Assembly: GCA_944326915.1 (NCBI GenBank)
Contig: CALVFT010000001.1
Coordinates: 310,001 to 374,000 of the forward strand
Source of the DNA: Candidatus Gastranaerophilales bacterium
GTDB taxonomy: Bacteria; Cyanobacteriota; Vampirovibrionia; Gastranaerophilales; Gastranaerophilaceae
Direction: 5' to 3'
DNA: 64,000 nucleotides
In this document: in pieces, positions 19,706 to 28,430 of the stretch
Layout of the letters: every line of letters begins with the position of its first letter
Position numbering within the stretch: the stretch's first letter is position 1
The notes under the pieces: model-generated
Told to the model about the DNA's origin: nothing
What the model saw: the letters and a program-made list of their open reading frames with translations, nothing else
The model's database searches: none
Position numbers and translations under genes: made by a program

Positions 19706-19739
19706 TTGTTGTAAAAAAAATATGTTGCATTTACAACAA
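19706..19739. promoter_or_regulatory. Probable MarR operator
   Basis: TTGTTGTAAA (19706-19715) and TTTACAACAA (19730-19739) form a perfect 10-bp inverted repeat with 14-nt spacer in the divergent marR/tolC-like promoter region. Its right arm covers the -35 element of the plus-strand promoter, as expected of a repressor site. Confidence 0.7.
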
Positions 19740-19758
19740 TAGTATGCTAACATATGAT
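19731..19758 (+). promoter_or_regulatory. Promoter of the TolC-like efflux gene
   Basis: TTACAA (19731-19736), 16 nt, TATGAT (19753-19758); the -35 box lies in the operator arm. The GTG start at 19800 follows an AAGGAA site. Confidence 0.5.
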
Positions 19759-19799
19759 TATTAAAAAAGCAAGCATTAAATTAAAAGGAATTTTACAAA

Positions 19800-21206
19800 G
19801 TGAAAAAGGTTATAACAATTACACTACTAGCAAGTTTAATGAGCTCAAATATCATGCCAGCACTTGCTATTGAAAATACATCTACCACACAACCTAAACA
19901 ATTCAAAAGCATGGTTAAAAAAGATAAAAAAGTTAGTGATGATTATAAATTTGGCTACGTAAACATGAATTGGTGGAACAATTTTAATGATGACTTACTA
20001 ACTTCATACATACAAAAAGCTGTTTTAAACAATTATGATTTAAAAATGGCTTCAATAAATGTACAAGAATACTATCAAAATGTAAAAATTCAATTTGCTA
20101 ACGAACTACCACAAGCAGGAGTAGGATTTTCACCAGCTTGGATGAAAGGAATGAATAGTACAAGTACAGATTGGATGTTTATTGCACCTGCAATGATTAA
20201 TTATGAAGTTGATATTTTCTTGAAAAATCATGATAAAACAAAATCTGTAAAAAAACTTTATGAAGGTTCAAAACTTGCAGAAAGAGCAGCATATATATCT
20301 GTAGCATCTGCAGTTGGTACTACATATCTAAATATTGTTAAACTCGACAAAACAATAGAAATACAAGAACAAATCGTAAAAGACAGACAAGAAATTTATG
20401 ATTTAATGCTATTAAGTAACAAAGAAGGACTTACATCTACTGCTGACACAGTTAAAGCAAACAAAGCTCTTGTACAAGGACAGACTGACTTAATCGAATT
20501 AAGAAAACAAAGAGAAAAATGCTTACACCAATTAGCAGTTCTAATTGGAGAAAGCCCTGAAAATGCTAGTTCTTTGAAAAGATCATCTCTTGATAGTTTA
20601 GCATATGATCTTAATATCCCTGCAAGTATTCCATCAGAAATAATTATGCAAAGACCTGATTATATGAAAGCTGAATTGATGGTAGAAAAAGCAGGTATTG
20701 ATGTTAAAGTTGCTAAAAAAGAACTGTTGCCTACTATAAACATTTCAGGTTTCGCATTCTTTAACGCAGGTGATATCGGTAGCATATTTACAACTAAAAA
20801 TGCTATTTTGGGGCTTGCAGGAGGAGCATTACTACCTCTATTCACTGGAGGAAAAAGACTTGCTAATATTAGATTGAAAAAAGCAACTTATGAAAGAATT
20901 CTTCAAGAATACTACAAAACAAACTTAACTGCTATTCAAGAAATAAATGATTCACTTGTTTCTGCAAGACTTGATAAAGATAAAATGCAACAGACAATTA
21001 AACAAGCTAAACTTGAAGCTGCAGATTATAAATACAATGAAGATAAATTTAGTCAAGGAACAATTTCAAAACTTGATTTAATTCAATACAAAGAAAATCT
21101 ATTAACAATTGATAAACTTGTTGCTCAACAAAAAGTTGAATGTATGGTAGATGCCATAGAACTTTATAAGGCAACAGGAAGCAAACCTTATGATTATGTA
21201 CAATAA
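19800..21206 (+). CDS. TolC/NodT-type outer-membrane efflux protein
   Basis: 468 residues starting at GTG with AAGGAA 9 nt upstream. N-terminal signal peptide (MKKVITITLLASLMSSNIMP..ALA). Typical RND/MFS outer-membrane factor: NWWNNFNDDLLTSYIQKAVLNNYDLKMA, the internal repeat RPDYMKAELMVEKAGIDVKVAKKELLPTINISG around 285-320 and long coiled-coil helices (SQGTISKLDLIQYKENLL). Should form the trimeric outer-membrane channel for EmrAB. Divergent from marR and ended by a strong terminator, so it is a one-gene transcript. Confidence 0.92.
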   Translation: MKKVITITLLASLMSSNIMPALAIENTSTTQPKQFKSMVKKDKKVSDDYKFGYVNMNWWNNFNDDLLTSYIQKAVLNNYDLKMASINVQEYYQNVKIQFANELPQAGVGFSPAWMKGMNSTSTDWMFIAPAMINYEVDIFLKNHDKTKSVKKLYEGSKLAERAAYISVASAVGTTYLNIVKLDKTIEIQEQIVKDRQEIYDLMLLSNKEGLTSTADTVKANKALVQGQTDLIELRKQREKCLHQLAVLIGESPENASSLKRSSLDSLAYDLNIPASIPSEIIMQRPDYMKAELMVEKAGIDVKVAKKELLPTINISGFAFFNAGDIGSIFTTKNAILGLAGGALLPLFTGGKRLANIRLKKATYERILQEYYKTNLTAIQEINDSLVSARLDKDKMQQTIKQAKLEAADYKYNEDKFSQGTISKLDLIQYKENLLTIDKLVAQQKVECMVDAIELYKATGSKPYDYVQ

Positions 21207-21290
21207 CCAAAACTAAAACCACTTATACTAACACTAAAAACAAAATATAATCATCACCTCTTTACTTTAAAGCAAAATTTAAAGTAATGG

Positions 21291-21324
21291 GCCGACAAAG
21301 ACTCACATTTGTCGGCTTTTTTTT
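21291..21324 (+). terminator. Terminator of the TolC-like gene
   Basis: GCCGACAAA / TTTGTCGGC 9-bp perfect stem (21291-21299, 21308-21316), then eight T residues. Confidence 0.95.
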
Positions 21325-21363
21325 GTAATTTGTAAAAATATGTAACGAAAGAAATCAAAATCC

Positions 21364-21391
21364 TAAAGTTTTTATAAAAAACTGTCGATAC
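21364..21391 (+). promoter_or_regulatory. Sigma-28-like promoter of the 70-aa gene
   Basis: TAAAGTTT (21364-21371), 12 nt, GTCGATAC (21384-21391). The -35 box is identical to the FliA consensus; the -10 box matches six of eight positions of GCCGATAA. Lies right after the previous terminator and 39 nt before the ATG at 21430. Confidence 0.65.
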
Positions 21392-21429
21392 AATTTTTGT
21401 AATCACAGTTAATAAGGAGTGTGTATACA

Positions 21430-21642
21430 ATGGACGAAAAAAAAGTTTTGGATATGGAAGATTTAATGATTGATTATGGAGAAATGACAAGTTTCAATTT
21501 TGATTCACTTGATTACAAACAAGTACAAGATTTGCAAAGAATTACAGATAGTGAATATGCAAATAGACCATATTCTTTCAAATACGGCAAATTTGATCTT
21601 GTTGATTTATTCCACTCATTCATTTCTCAAAAAGATTCTTAG
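21430..21642 (+). CDS. Small acidic protein, unknown (70 aa)
   Basis: Not recognised. Start at 21430 (MDEKKVLDMEDLM) because AAGGAG lies 10 nt upstream; a GTG at 21421 is only 1 nt from it. Acidic and aromatic (SFNFDSLDYKQVQDL, YANRPYSFKYGKFDLVDLF), no signal peptide, no membrane segment, no Cys. First gene after a sigma-28-like promoter and followed by a second small acidic gene with a similar ribosome-binding region, so the two are probably cotranscribed. Confidence 0.7.
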   Translation: MDEKKVLDMEDLMIDYGEMTSFNFDSLDYKQVQDLQRITDSEYANRPYSFKYGKFDLVDLFHSFISQKDS

Positions 21643-21687
21643 TCAGAATTTTTGAAGTGTAAGCTGTTAATATAGGATATGTGTGCA

Positions 21688-21933
21688 ATGAACGAAAAAG
21701 ATTTATTCGACAATTATTGCTTTCTTCCTTCTTGGAGTGATGATGACTACAAATTCCAACCTCTAGAAGAAAAGGAAGAAAAAAATGATAAAATTATTCC
21801 TCAAAGAAAAGATTTAGCAACTCTTTTAGCAGAGCTTGAAGAAATTAAAAATAATATTGAGGATATCAAGGCCAGAGAATGGCACCTAGCTAAGCTTATT
21901 AAGCTTAACAAAGAAGGAATCGCTTTTCAGTAA
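21688..21933 (+). CDS. Small charged coiled-coil protein, unknown (81 aa)
   Basis: Not recognised. Start at 21688 (MNEKDLFDNYCF) preferred over the ATG at 21679, which is too near the AGGA site. The second half (about 40-75, RKDLATLLAELEEIKNNIEDI) has heptad spacing of a coiled coil. The leaders of this gene and of the 70-aa gene upstream are similar (GGA, a TATG/TGTG stretch, then ATG-(A/G)A(C/T)GAAAAA), and both proteins begin M-(D/N)-E-K. Probably second gene of the same transcript. Confidence 0.65.
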   Translation: MNEKDLFDNYCFLPSWSDDDYKFQPLEEKEEKNDKIIPQRKDLATLLAELEEIKNNIEDIKAREWHLAKLIKLNKEGIAFQ

Positions 21934-21993
21934 CCAACTGTTAAGAGATTTACGGCTACCGATTTGGAGATAGTACAACTTAATACAATACAC

Positions 21994-22022
21994 AATCGCC
22001 GTCCCCCGGCGATTTTCTTTTT
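21994..22022 (+). terminator. Terminator of the two small acidic genes
   Basis: AATCGCCG / CGGCGATT 8-bp stem (21994-22001, 22007-22014) with TCCCC loop, then TTCTTTTTTTT. Convergent with the minus-strand efflux gene whose stop is at 22024. Confidence 0.92.
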
Positions 22023-22023
22023 T

Positions 22024-23289
22024 TTATAGATCATCAAATACTGTATCGTCAAGCAGAATATCATGACCCATATTATGCATCAAATCTAAATAAGCTTGGT
22101 AATATACCTGCATTGCACTTATATATTCATTAATCATCTCTTGATGAGCATTTTCTATAATGAACAAGTTTAACAAACTTGTCTGTCCATTTGCATATCG
22201 TTTTTCTGACATCTTAAGAATATTATCAGATTCTTTCATAATATCTTTATAGTATGCCATATTTTCTTTTGCATATTTAAATTGGTTATAATCCTCTTTT
22301 AGCGCATATTTCAATTTGTTCTCGAAAGACAATTTATCTATTTTTGCTCTTTCAAGAACAATTTTTGCACGTTTAATTTCTGGTCTGTATGTATAAAAAA
22401 TAGGAAGATCAACACCGCCTCCAACGTAAGCACCTTGAGCTTTTCCATCTCCAGAAAAAGCATATCCACCCATTATATTTAAGTCAGGAATAACCTTATG
22501 TTTAGCTACAGTTAATTCTTTCTCTGATTTTTCAATATTGTTGTCAGCTATTCTGATTGAATAACTAAATTTCATCGCAATCTCTTCAATTGTTTGATAA
22601 TCAGGAAGTTTTAAATCAAGTAATGTTATATGATCCTCAAAAAGAGAATTTTCTCTTGTATCATACATTACTGTTGAATCTTGCAAATTCAAAGTATCAT
22701 TAAAATGGAATTGTGCATACAACAGTTCTGCTTTTGCTTTATTTAACAAAATAATTTGTTTTTTATGCTTGATATCAGATTGAAGTTTGTCTATTTCATA
22801 ATTTGGAGAAGATTTTGGTTTTGCTTCTGAAATCAGTTTCATATTTTTAAAAAGTTTTTCTCTTTCTTGCAAAATTGAAACAACTGATTTCATATACACA
22901 ACATCAAAGTATGCACTCATTACTTGTATTTTTAAGTTTAATTCTTCTTGTCTTACTTGATTTTGTACAAGATGCAAATTGGCAATAGCGGCTTTTTTAC
23001 GAACACCTCTTTTAGCTATTTCTATAGGCAATGCAATACCTGCTTGGCTGGCATTAGATGTACCAATAGATCCCATTAACACATTTGTTTGCGCTTGAGG
23101 GTTTTTTAAGGCATTAGCCATCTTTACTTCTTGTTCAAGGATTTGAATTTCTTTTCGTTTTGCTTGGAGTGCCAAATTATTATTTAACGCAAGTTTAAAC
23201 GCTTCATCTGCAGATATTTTAGTAACATTTGCAAACGAGGGTAAAATTGTACAACTTAACATTAATACAAGTATAACTATCTTCTTCAT
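22024..23289 (-). CDS. Second TolC-type outer-membrane efflux protein
   Basis: 421 residues counted from the ATG at 23289 (MKKIVILVLMLSCTILPSFA signal peptide); an upstream in-frame ATG at 23370 would add a non-signal sequence in front and is unlikely. Outer-membrane-efflux repeats: SADEAFKLALNNNLALQAKRKEI and the second half from EIAMKFSYSIRIADNNIEKSEKEL with PDLNIMGGYAFSG. No pump genes are adjacent, so its partner is unknown. No Shine-Dalgarno is visible, and TATAAT ends about 8 nt before the ATG on the minus strand, which may indicate a nearly leaderless transcript. Confidence 0.85.
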   Translation of the reverse strand: MKKIVILVLMLSCTILPSFANVTKISADEAFKLALNNNLALQAKRKEIQILEQEVKMANALKNPQAQTNVLMGSIGTSNASQAGIALPIEIAKRGVRKKAAIANLHLVQNQVRQEELNLKIQVMSAYFDVVYMKSVVSILQEREKLFKNMKLISEAKPKSSPNYEIDKLQSDIKHKKQIILLNKAKAELLYAQFHFNDTLNLQDSTVMYDTRENSLFEDHITLLDLKLPDYQTIEEIAMKFSYSIRIADNNIEKSEKELTVAKHKVIPDLNIMGGYAFSGDGKAQGAYVGGGVDLPIFYTYRPEIKRAKIVLERAKIDKLSFENKLKYALKEDYNQFKYAKENMAYYKDIMKESDNILKMSEKRYANGQTSLLNLFIIENAHQEMINEYISAMQVYYQAYLDLMHNMGHDILLDDTVFDDL

Positions 23290-23328
23290 ACATACATTAT
23301 AATACACAAAAACAAAATAAAAATAAAG

Positions 23329-23348
23329 AAGGCGACAAATGCCGCCTT
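23329..23348 (-). terminator. Terminator of the Cys-rich small gene
   Basis: AAGGCG/CGCCTT stem (23329-23334, 23343-23348), followed on the minus strand by CTTTATTTTTATTTT. Lies after the 78-aa gene. Confidence 0.65.
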
Positions 23349-23412
23349 TACAATAATTATTAATGGTCACAATGCAATACAGCCTTTAAAGCTGTTTATA
23401 GAAAAGGAGTTG

Positions 23413-23649
23413 CTATATTGGATTCATCTTAGGTTTTCCTACTACACCGATTAAAATGTCTATCACACGAGGCATTTGACACTTGAAAGAGTAATTACCT
23501 TTTGCAAGAGAACACTTTTTGCAATCGCATTTTATTGAATAGCATTCCATAGCCTGCTCTGTCCAAGCCTTCGTAATTGATTCTGAAATATCACCATTAG
23601 TTTGAGGATAAAATTCTTTCTTACTTGCAGAGACTTTTTCAACTTCCAT
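23413..23649 (-). CDS. Small Cys-rich protein, unknown (78 aa)
   Basis: Not recognised. Five Cys in the middle: CYSIKCDCKKCSLAKGNYSFKC, which could bind zinc or an iron-sulfur cluster. No signal peptide. Good Shine-Dalgarno (GGGAGAG) 4-5 nt before the ATG and a terminator after the stop, so it is a real single-gene unit. TATAAT occurs about 50 nt upstream of the start on the minus strand. Confidence 0.65.
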   Translation of the reverse strand: MEVEKVSASKKEFYPQTNGDISESITKAWTEQAMECYSIKCDCKKCSLAKGNYSFKCQMPRVIDILIGVVGKPKMNPI

Positions 23650-23722
23650 AAGACTCTCCCTGAAAAAATTTCGATTACTAACCCATATTCATTATAAAAC
23701 GCAAAAGGGGAGATTTAATCCT

Positions 23723-24310
23723 CTATTTAGATGAATTAAAACTTAAAAAATGTTCAAAAATCTTTTCATTATATCTATTATCTACTGCACTGAAAGGAAG
23801 AACCACACCACCAAATTCTTTTTCCACGTTTTTTATAACATTTAAAGTTTTAGATTTTGGTACATAATCCATTTTGGTCACAACTGTAAATATTGGTAGA
23901 TTATAAGCCATTATCCATTCACGCATTTGATAATCATTTTTTTGAATTTCATGTCTTCCATCGATTAACTGTACAAGAGATGTTATTTGTTCTCTTTTAA
24001 GCAAATATTCTTCTAAATATTTTTGCCATCTATTCTGAGCTTCTTTAGAAACTTTTGCATAACCATACCCTGGCAAATCAGCAATCATAAATTCATTAGC
24101 AAATTGAAAAAAATTAATCAATCTTGTCTTACCAGGAGTATTAGATGTTTTTGCTAATTTTTTGTGATTTGCCAACCCGTTAATAAACGATGATTTACCA
24201 ACATTTGAACGACCCAAAAGTGGGAACTCCGGCAAAGTATAATCAGGGCACTGAGACAATTTTTCAGCACTTATTAAAAATTTTGCTTGCATGTATTTTT
24301 GTTTAGCCAT
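23723..24310 (-). CDS. engB: Ribosome biogenesis GTP-binding protein EngB/YsxC
   Basis: 195 residues, the family length. All GTPase motifs visible: G1 GRSNVGKSS, G2 NTPGKT, G3 DLPGYGYA, G4 TKMDYVPKS, and FSAVDN as G5. Essential GTPase for 50S subunit assembly in many bacteria. Last gene of a minus-strand run after a TPR protein and an 85-aa unknown. Confidence 0.95.
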   Translation of the reverse strand: MAKQKYMQAKFLISAEKLSQCPDYTLPEFPLLGRSNVGKSSFINGLANHKKLAKTSNTPGKTRLINFFQFANEFMIADLPGYGYAKVSKEAQNRWQKYLEEYLLKREQITSLVQLIDGRHEIQKNDYQMREWIMAYNLPIFTVVTKMDYVPKSKTLNVIKNVEKEFGGVVLPFSAVDNRYNEKIFEHFLSFNSSK

Positions 24311-24340
24311 AAAAAGATAATATCATAAAAAAGCAAAAAA

Positions 24341-24598
24341 TTATTTTGTAATCAAATGCTTTTCTTTTTGCTCTTTAAGCTTATTTTTATACAAAACATT
24401 TTGAAAAATATTATACATTTTTTCACTGTTAACAACTGTAATTTGAGTTTTTTTGTTAACAAAATCAACATTCACAGACGGTTTTTTGCTAAAAATATTA
24501 TCTTCAATATTTACAAGTTGGAACAAGCCCTCAGTCAATACGCTTAAGGGCTCTCTCCAAAAAATCTCAAATGATTTTCTTATATCGAACTTTTTCAT
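24341..24598 (-). CDS. Unknown 85-aa protein
   Basis: Not recognised. Basic, with FEIFWREPLSVLTEGLFQLVNIEDN and a C-terminus rich in Lys. Starts 8 nt after the TPR gene stop and ends 30 nt before engB, so it is part of that transcript. Overlapping plus-strand frames are low-complexity shadows. Confidence 0.6.
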   Translation of the reverse strand: MKKFDIRKSFEIFWREPLSVLTEGLFQLVNIEDNIFSKKPSVNVDFVNKKTQITVVNSEKMYNIFQNVLYKNKLKEQKEKHLITK

Positions 24599-24606
24599 CG
24601 GTCTGG

Positions 24607-26466
24607 TTATTGTGCTTTTCTTTTATATTTATTAATCTTTTTCATTACTTGATCTTTATCGGAAGCATTAGGGTTCATCGCTAAATATTGTTGATAATAT
24701 TTAACTGCTCCACGATAATTCAATTCTTTTTCATATGCTTGAGCTTTTAATTTTGCTATAGCAGGACTATTGTGGAAGAAGTCTATTGCACGGTTACAAT
24801 ATTCAATTGTAGATGCGTAATTCTTTTCTTTATACTGACGTTGAGCAACATCAAAGAATTCATTAGACTTGATTTCGCACAAATCAATGTATCCGATACC
24901 GTTTTTCGCAATTACGTTATCAGGATCTTTCATCAAGGCTTTTTTCAAGGCAGTTCTTGCTGTTCTGAATTGTTTGTGATGAACAAGTATTTCAGCTAAA
25001 TATAAATCATCATCTACACTATTTGCAAAATTTACAGCATTTTCAAAAGTATATACAGCATCTTTTTCTCTGCCTAAAGCAAGGTATGCTTCGCCTTTAA
25101 TCACACTATCCATTAAGTTGTTACCTGCAGCTTGAATAATGTAATTCAAACTATCTTTTGACAAAGCAGTTTGGTGAGTTAGACTTGCAAGTTTTAACTT
25201 TGCTAAGTGAAGTTCTAAATCTTCAGGACACTTTTCTATAGCCTTATTTACGTAATCATAAGCAAGGTACAATTCTTTATTTGTTGTAATACCTTCCTTG
25301 TTACCTCTATCTTTAGACATTTCATAATATGTATTTGCAAGTCCTACAATAGCATCTTCATTGTAGTTTTCATCTCCAACAAGTCTTGAATAGTAATCAA
25401 GTGCTTGTTCATATTTTCTTGTATGAAGTGCTAAGTTTGCAATCTTTAATTTTCCTTCTTGATAATTTGGATTGATTGCTAAAACTGTTTTTAACTGTTC
25501 CATTGCAAATTCTTCGTCAGCTCTGTTTTCATAAATATTTGCCAAATTTAAATATGGACGTGAATTTTCAGGTTTTACAGTTACTGCTTTTTTGAAAGAG
25601 TTTATTGCTGCAGCTTGGTTCCCTTGTCTTAAATACAATTCACCTTGTAAATTCAATGCCGGTGAAGAATTTGGATTAACATGAATTGAGTGGTTAATCC
25701 AAGTTAACGCATCTGAATACTTGCCACGTCTTGTTTCTACTTGAGCCATATGATACCAAGCAGTCGGGTTATGAGAATTGCATTGCATTGCTTTTTTGAA
25801 ATAATTTTCGGCTCCATCAAGATTACCACCCATCATTTCAAGAACACCTAAATTGTCATATGCTACTGCATAAGATGGGTTAATTTTCAAAGCTGCATTG
25901 AACAAATCTCTTGCATCTTTTCTATTACCTAACTTTAATGTTGCAACACCCATGGCATTGTATGCAGGATAATAATTTGTATTCAAGTTAACCGTTTTCA
26001 CAAATTCTCTTATTGCAGAATTAATCAAACCTCTTGTATTTTTAATATAATCAACATCTGATGAAGTCTGACGCATCATATAAACTACACCTTGTGCGTA
26101 GTGCAAATCAGGATTGTTAGGATATTTATTTATCCACTTACTAATTTCTTGTTCCGCAGGAGCTAATTTATATTGTTTAGCCATAGATACTGAGCGCAAT
26201 GCAATTGCTGTGATATCTTCAGGGGTTTTGTTTAGTATTTCCTTTAATTTTGCATCTGCTTCTGAATATCTATTGTATTCTATTAATTTTACAATTTCGG
26301 GATATTTTGTTGTAGAAGCAACATTTACACCAGAAGTATTCGACTTCGCAGTATTTGAAGGATTCTTTTGTACTTGAGCTTGAAGCTCTTTCGCATTAAC
26401 TGCTGAAGAGACAGATAATGTCATTAATGTTGCAAATGATGCTACTAATATTTTTTTGTAATTCAT
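24607..26466 (-). CDS. Secreted/periplasmic tetratricopeptide-repeat protein
   Basis: 619 residues. N-terminal signal peptide (MNYKKILVASFATLMTLSVSSAVNA). From about residue 55 to the end there are at least ten TPR-like repeats, for example YPAYNAMGVATLKLGNRKDARDLF, YAVAYDNLGVLEMMGGNLDGAE and PTAWYHMAQVETRRGKYSDAL. A protein-interaction scaffold in the periplasm or on the surface; partner unknown. Heads the unit with the 85-aa gene and engB. Confidence 0.85.
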   Translation of the reverse strand: MNYKKILVASFATLMTLSVSSAVNAKELQAQVQKNPSNTAKSNTSGVNVASTTKYPEIVKLIEYNRYSEADAKLKEILNKTPEDITAIALRSVSMAKQYKLAPAEQEISKWINKYPNNPDLHYAQGVVYMMRQTSSDVDYIKNTRGLINSAIREFVKTVNLNTNYYPAYNAMGVATLKLGNRKDARDLFNAALKINPSYAVAYDNLGVLEMMGGNLDGAENYFKKAMQCNSHNPTAWYHMAQVETRRGKYSDALTWINHSIHVNPNSSPALNLQGELYLRQGNQAAAINSFKKAVTVKPENSRPYLNLANIYENRADEEFAMEQLKTVLAINPNYQEGKLKIANLALHTRKYEQALDYYSRLVGDENYNEDAIVGLANTYYEMSKDRGNKEGITTNKELYLAYDYVNKAIEKCPEDLELHLAKLKLASLTHQTALSKDSLNYIIQAAGNNLMDSVIKGEAYLALGREKDAVYTFENAVNFANSVDDDLYLAEILVHHKQFRTARTALKKALMKDPDNVIAKNGIGYIDLCEIKSNEFFDVAQRQYKEKNYASTIEYCNRAIDFFHNSPAIAKLKAQAYEKELNYRGAVKYYQQYLAMNPNASDKDQVMKKINKYKRKAQ

Positions 26467-26576
26467 TTTATCTCCTGAGATTTTTATGAAATTGGTTATA
26501 GTAAACTATTCTAATTCTGTTAAAAGTATTGTATAATATCTATTATTAAAAAGCAATAATATGAATGATGTAGATA

Positions 26577-27491
26577 ATGAGTATAAATTCAGATTCAAAA
26601 CAAGATTTGGAAGATTTTAAATCGTACATAATTGTAGAAAAAAACTTTTCGAAACATACAGCAAAAGCTTATTGTAGCGACATTTTAAGCTTTCTTGTCT
26701 GGATGGACGAGCAATCTTGTGAAGATGTTAACTTTTCAAAGATCAGAGATTATTTACACTTTATTCAGAAATTCAATTATAAGAAAACCACAATCGCAAG
26801 AAAAATTGCTAGTATTAGAACTTTTTATAAATTTTTGTATCGAGAAAGAAAAATTGATTCTAATCCTGCGATGAATTTAAATACCCCAAAACGTCCTAAA
26901 TCATTACCAAAATTCCTCACTCCTGATGAAGTTGAAAAAATTCTGAATAATACAAAAATTGAAACTCCTTCAGGCTATAGGAATAGAGCTATATTGGAAC
27001 TTCTTTGGGCTACGGGTATGCGTGTATCAGAATTATCAGGATTAAATTTCGGTGATTTAAATCTAGAAAATAATGAAATCAGAGTTTTTGGTAAAGGTGC
27101 AAAAGAGAGAATTATTCTTGTAACAGATAGAGCAAAATCATATTTAGAAAGATATATTGAAACAGCTAGAGCCCTTATTCCAAAAGGTTTTCCTGTGGGA
27201 GAGCCAAATGAAGATTCTCCTGTCTTTATTAACAACACAGGATATAGATTACAAACCAGAACAATCAGAAACGTAATAAATGAAATTGTCGAAAAAATTA
27301 ATTTACCAAAACACGTTACTCCACACGTTTTTCGACATAGTTTTGCGACTCATTTAATTGAAAATGGTGCTGATTTACGTGTAGTGCAAGAACTTTTAGG
27401 ACATGCAAGTATTTCTAATACACAAATTTATACACACATTTCAACACAACATTTGAAAGATGTTTATAACGAAGCACACCCTCGTGCTTAG
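26577..27491 (+). CDS. XerC/D-type tyrosine recombinase (copy 1)
   Basis: 304 residues with the Xer architecture: SAM-like N-terminal domain (FKSYIIVEKNFSKHTAKAYCSDI) and catalytic domain with Arg in ATGMRVSELSGL, Lys in VFGKGAKER, H-x-x-R in HVFRHSFATH, the second His in LLGHASISNTQ and nucleophile Tyr in IYTHIS. Size, completeness and housekeeping context suggest chromosome-dimer resolution at dif rather than a prophage integrase. A second Xer at 56768 shares the same blocks, so the two are probably the XerC/XerD pair; which is which cannot be decided here. Confidence 0.9.
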   Translation: MSINSDSKQDLEDFKSYIIVEKNFSKHTAKAYCSDILSFLVWMDEQSCEDVNFSKIRDYLHFIQKFNYKKTTIARKIASIRTFYKFLYRERKIDSNPAMNLNTPKRPKSLPKFLTPDEVEKILNNTKIETPSGYRNRAILELLWATGMRVSELSGLNFGDLNLENNEIRVFGKGAKERIILVTDRAKSYLERYIETARALIPKGFPVGEPNEDSPVFINNTGYRLQTRTIRNVINEIVEKINLPKHVTPHVFRHSFATHLIENGADLRVVQELLGHASISNTQIYTHISTQHLKDVYNEAHPRA

Positions 27492-27538
27492 GTTTTTGAA
27501 AATTTGCCAATATACAAAAATTTTGCTAAAATTCACCT

Positions 27539-28333
27539 ATGGAAGAAGTGATAGAAAAACTCAAAGAAATCGGACTTAACAGTTATGAAGCAAAAGTATA
27601 CCTTGCTCTGCTAAAAAAGTACCCTGCAACTGGTTATGAGATTTCTAAAATAGCAGATATACCACAAGCAAGAGCGTATGATACCCTAAAATCGCTTGAA
27701 GCTCAGCATATAGTAACTTCTTCAGGGGACAAACCAGTTACATACAGTCCTATAAAACCCAAAGATTTAACTAAAAGATTTAAAAGAAAAATTGATTCAA
27801 CTATTGATTTTCTTGAAAAAAAGCTTCCTAATGTAAAAGAAAATTATTCTGAACCAATACACACTATTATTGGTAGAGCAAAAATTATTACTAAAGCTAT
27901 CGAAATCATTAATAATGCTCGAAAAAATATTTATCTTGAAATCTGGTCACAAGATTATAAATATATAGAAAATTATCTTAAAGAAGCATATAATAGAGGG
28001 GTTGAAATAAAAATTGTCGGATATGACAATTTCTCATCCAACTTTGGTACAGTCTTTAGAAATGACACATCAAGAATGCTTGAACATTATGTGGGTGATA
28101 GATTTATATTTATGACTGTTGATAACGAAGAGGGTATTTTTGGCAAAATTGAACCTAAAAAAAATGTTGATGCAGACGCCTTATGGTCAAAAAATCCTGA
28201 AATCGTATATCTAATAAAAGCTTTTATTGCAAGAGATATGTTTTTAATAGATATAGAAGACAATTTCCCTGAACAGTTGAAGTACTTTTATGGTGCCGGT
28301 CTTAAAAAATTACGTGATAAAATCCTTCACTAA
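27539..28333 (+). CDS. TrmB-like transcriptional regulator
   Basis: 264 residues. N-terminal winged helix (GLNSYEAKVYLALLKKYPATGYEISKIADIPQARAYDTLKSLEAQ) of the TrmB family and a C-terminal PLD-like sugar-binding region (IYLEIWSQDYKYIENYLKEAYNRGVEIKIVG). TrmB proteins are common in archaea and less so in bacteria, where they respond to sugars. No transporter or sugar gene is adjacent, so the ligand is unknown. 47 nt after xer; no clear Shine-Dalgarno. Confidence 0.85.
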   Translation: MEEVIEKLKEIGLNSYEAKVYLALLKKYPATGYEISKIADIPQARAYDTLKSLEAQHIVTSSGDKPVTYSPIKPKDLTKRFKRKIDSTIDFLEKKLPNVKENYSEPIHTIIGRAKIITKAIEIINNARKNIYLEIWSQDYKYIENYLKEAYNRGVEIKIVGYDNFSSNFGTVFRNDTSRMLEHYVGDRFIFMTVDNEEGIFGKIEPKKNVDADALWSKNPEIVYLIKAFIARDMFLIDIEDNFPEQLKYFYGAGLKKLRDKILH

Positions 28334-28430
28334 CCACCTTATTTTTTTACAAAATTTTACTTTAAATATACCTTTCACAGAGGTACAATTAGTACTGTAA
28401 ATAGATTGGGAAACAGGGGAAATAGTTATT

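Noticed and set aside
24356-24635. Two plus-strand ORFs opposite the 85-aa gene
   Set aside because: Low-complexity Phe/Ile/Asn-rich translations without ribosome sites; shadows of the minus-strand genes.
26577-27491. Tyrosine recombinase as a prophage or genomic-island integrase
   Set aside because: Full-length Xer architecture, a second matching copy at 56768, and no phage genes, att repeats or tRNA junction nearby.
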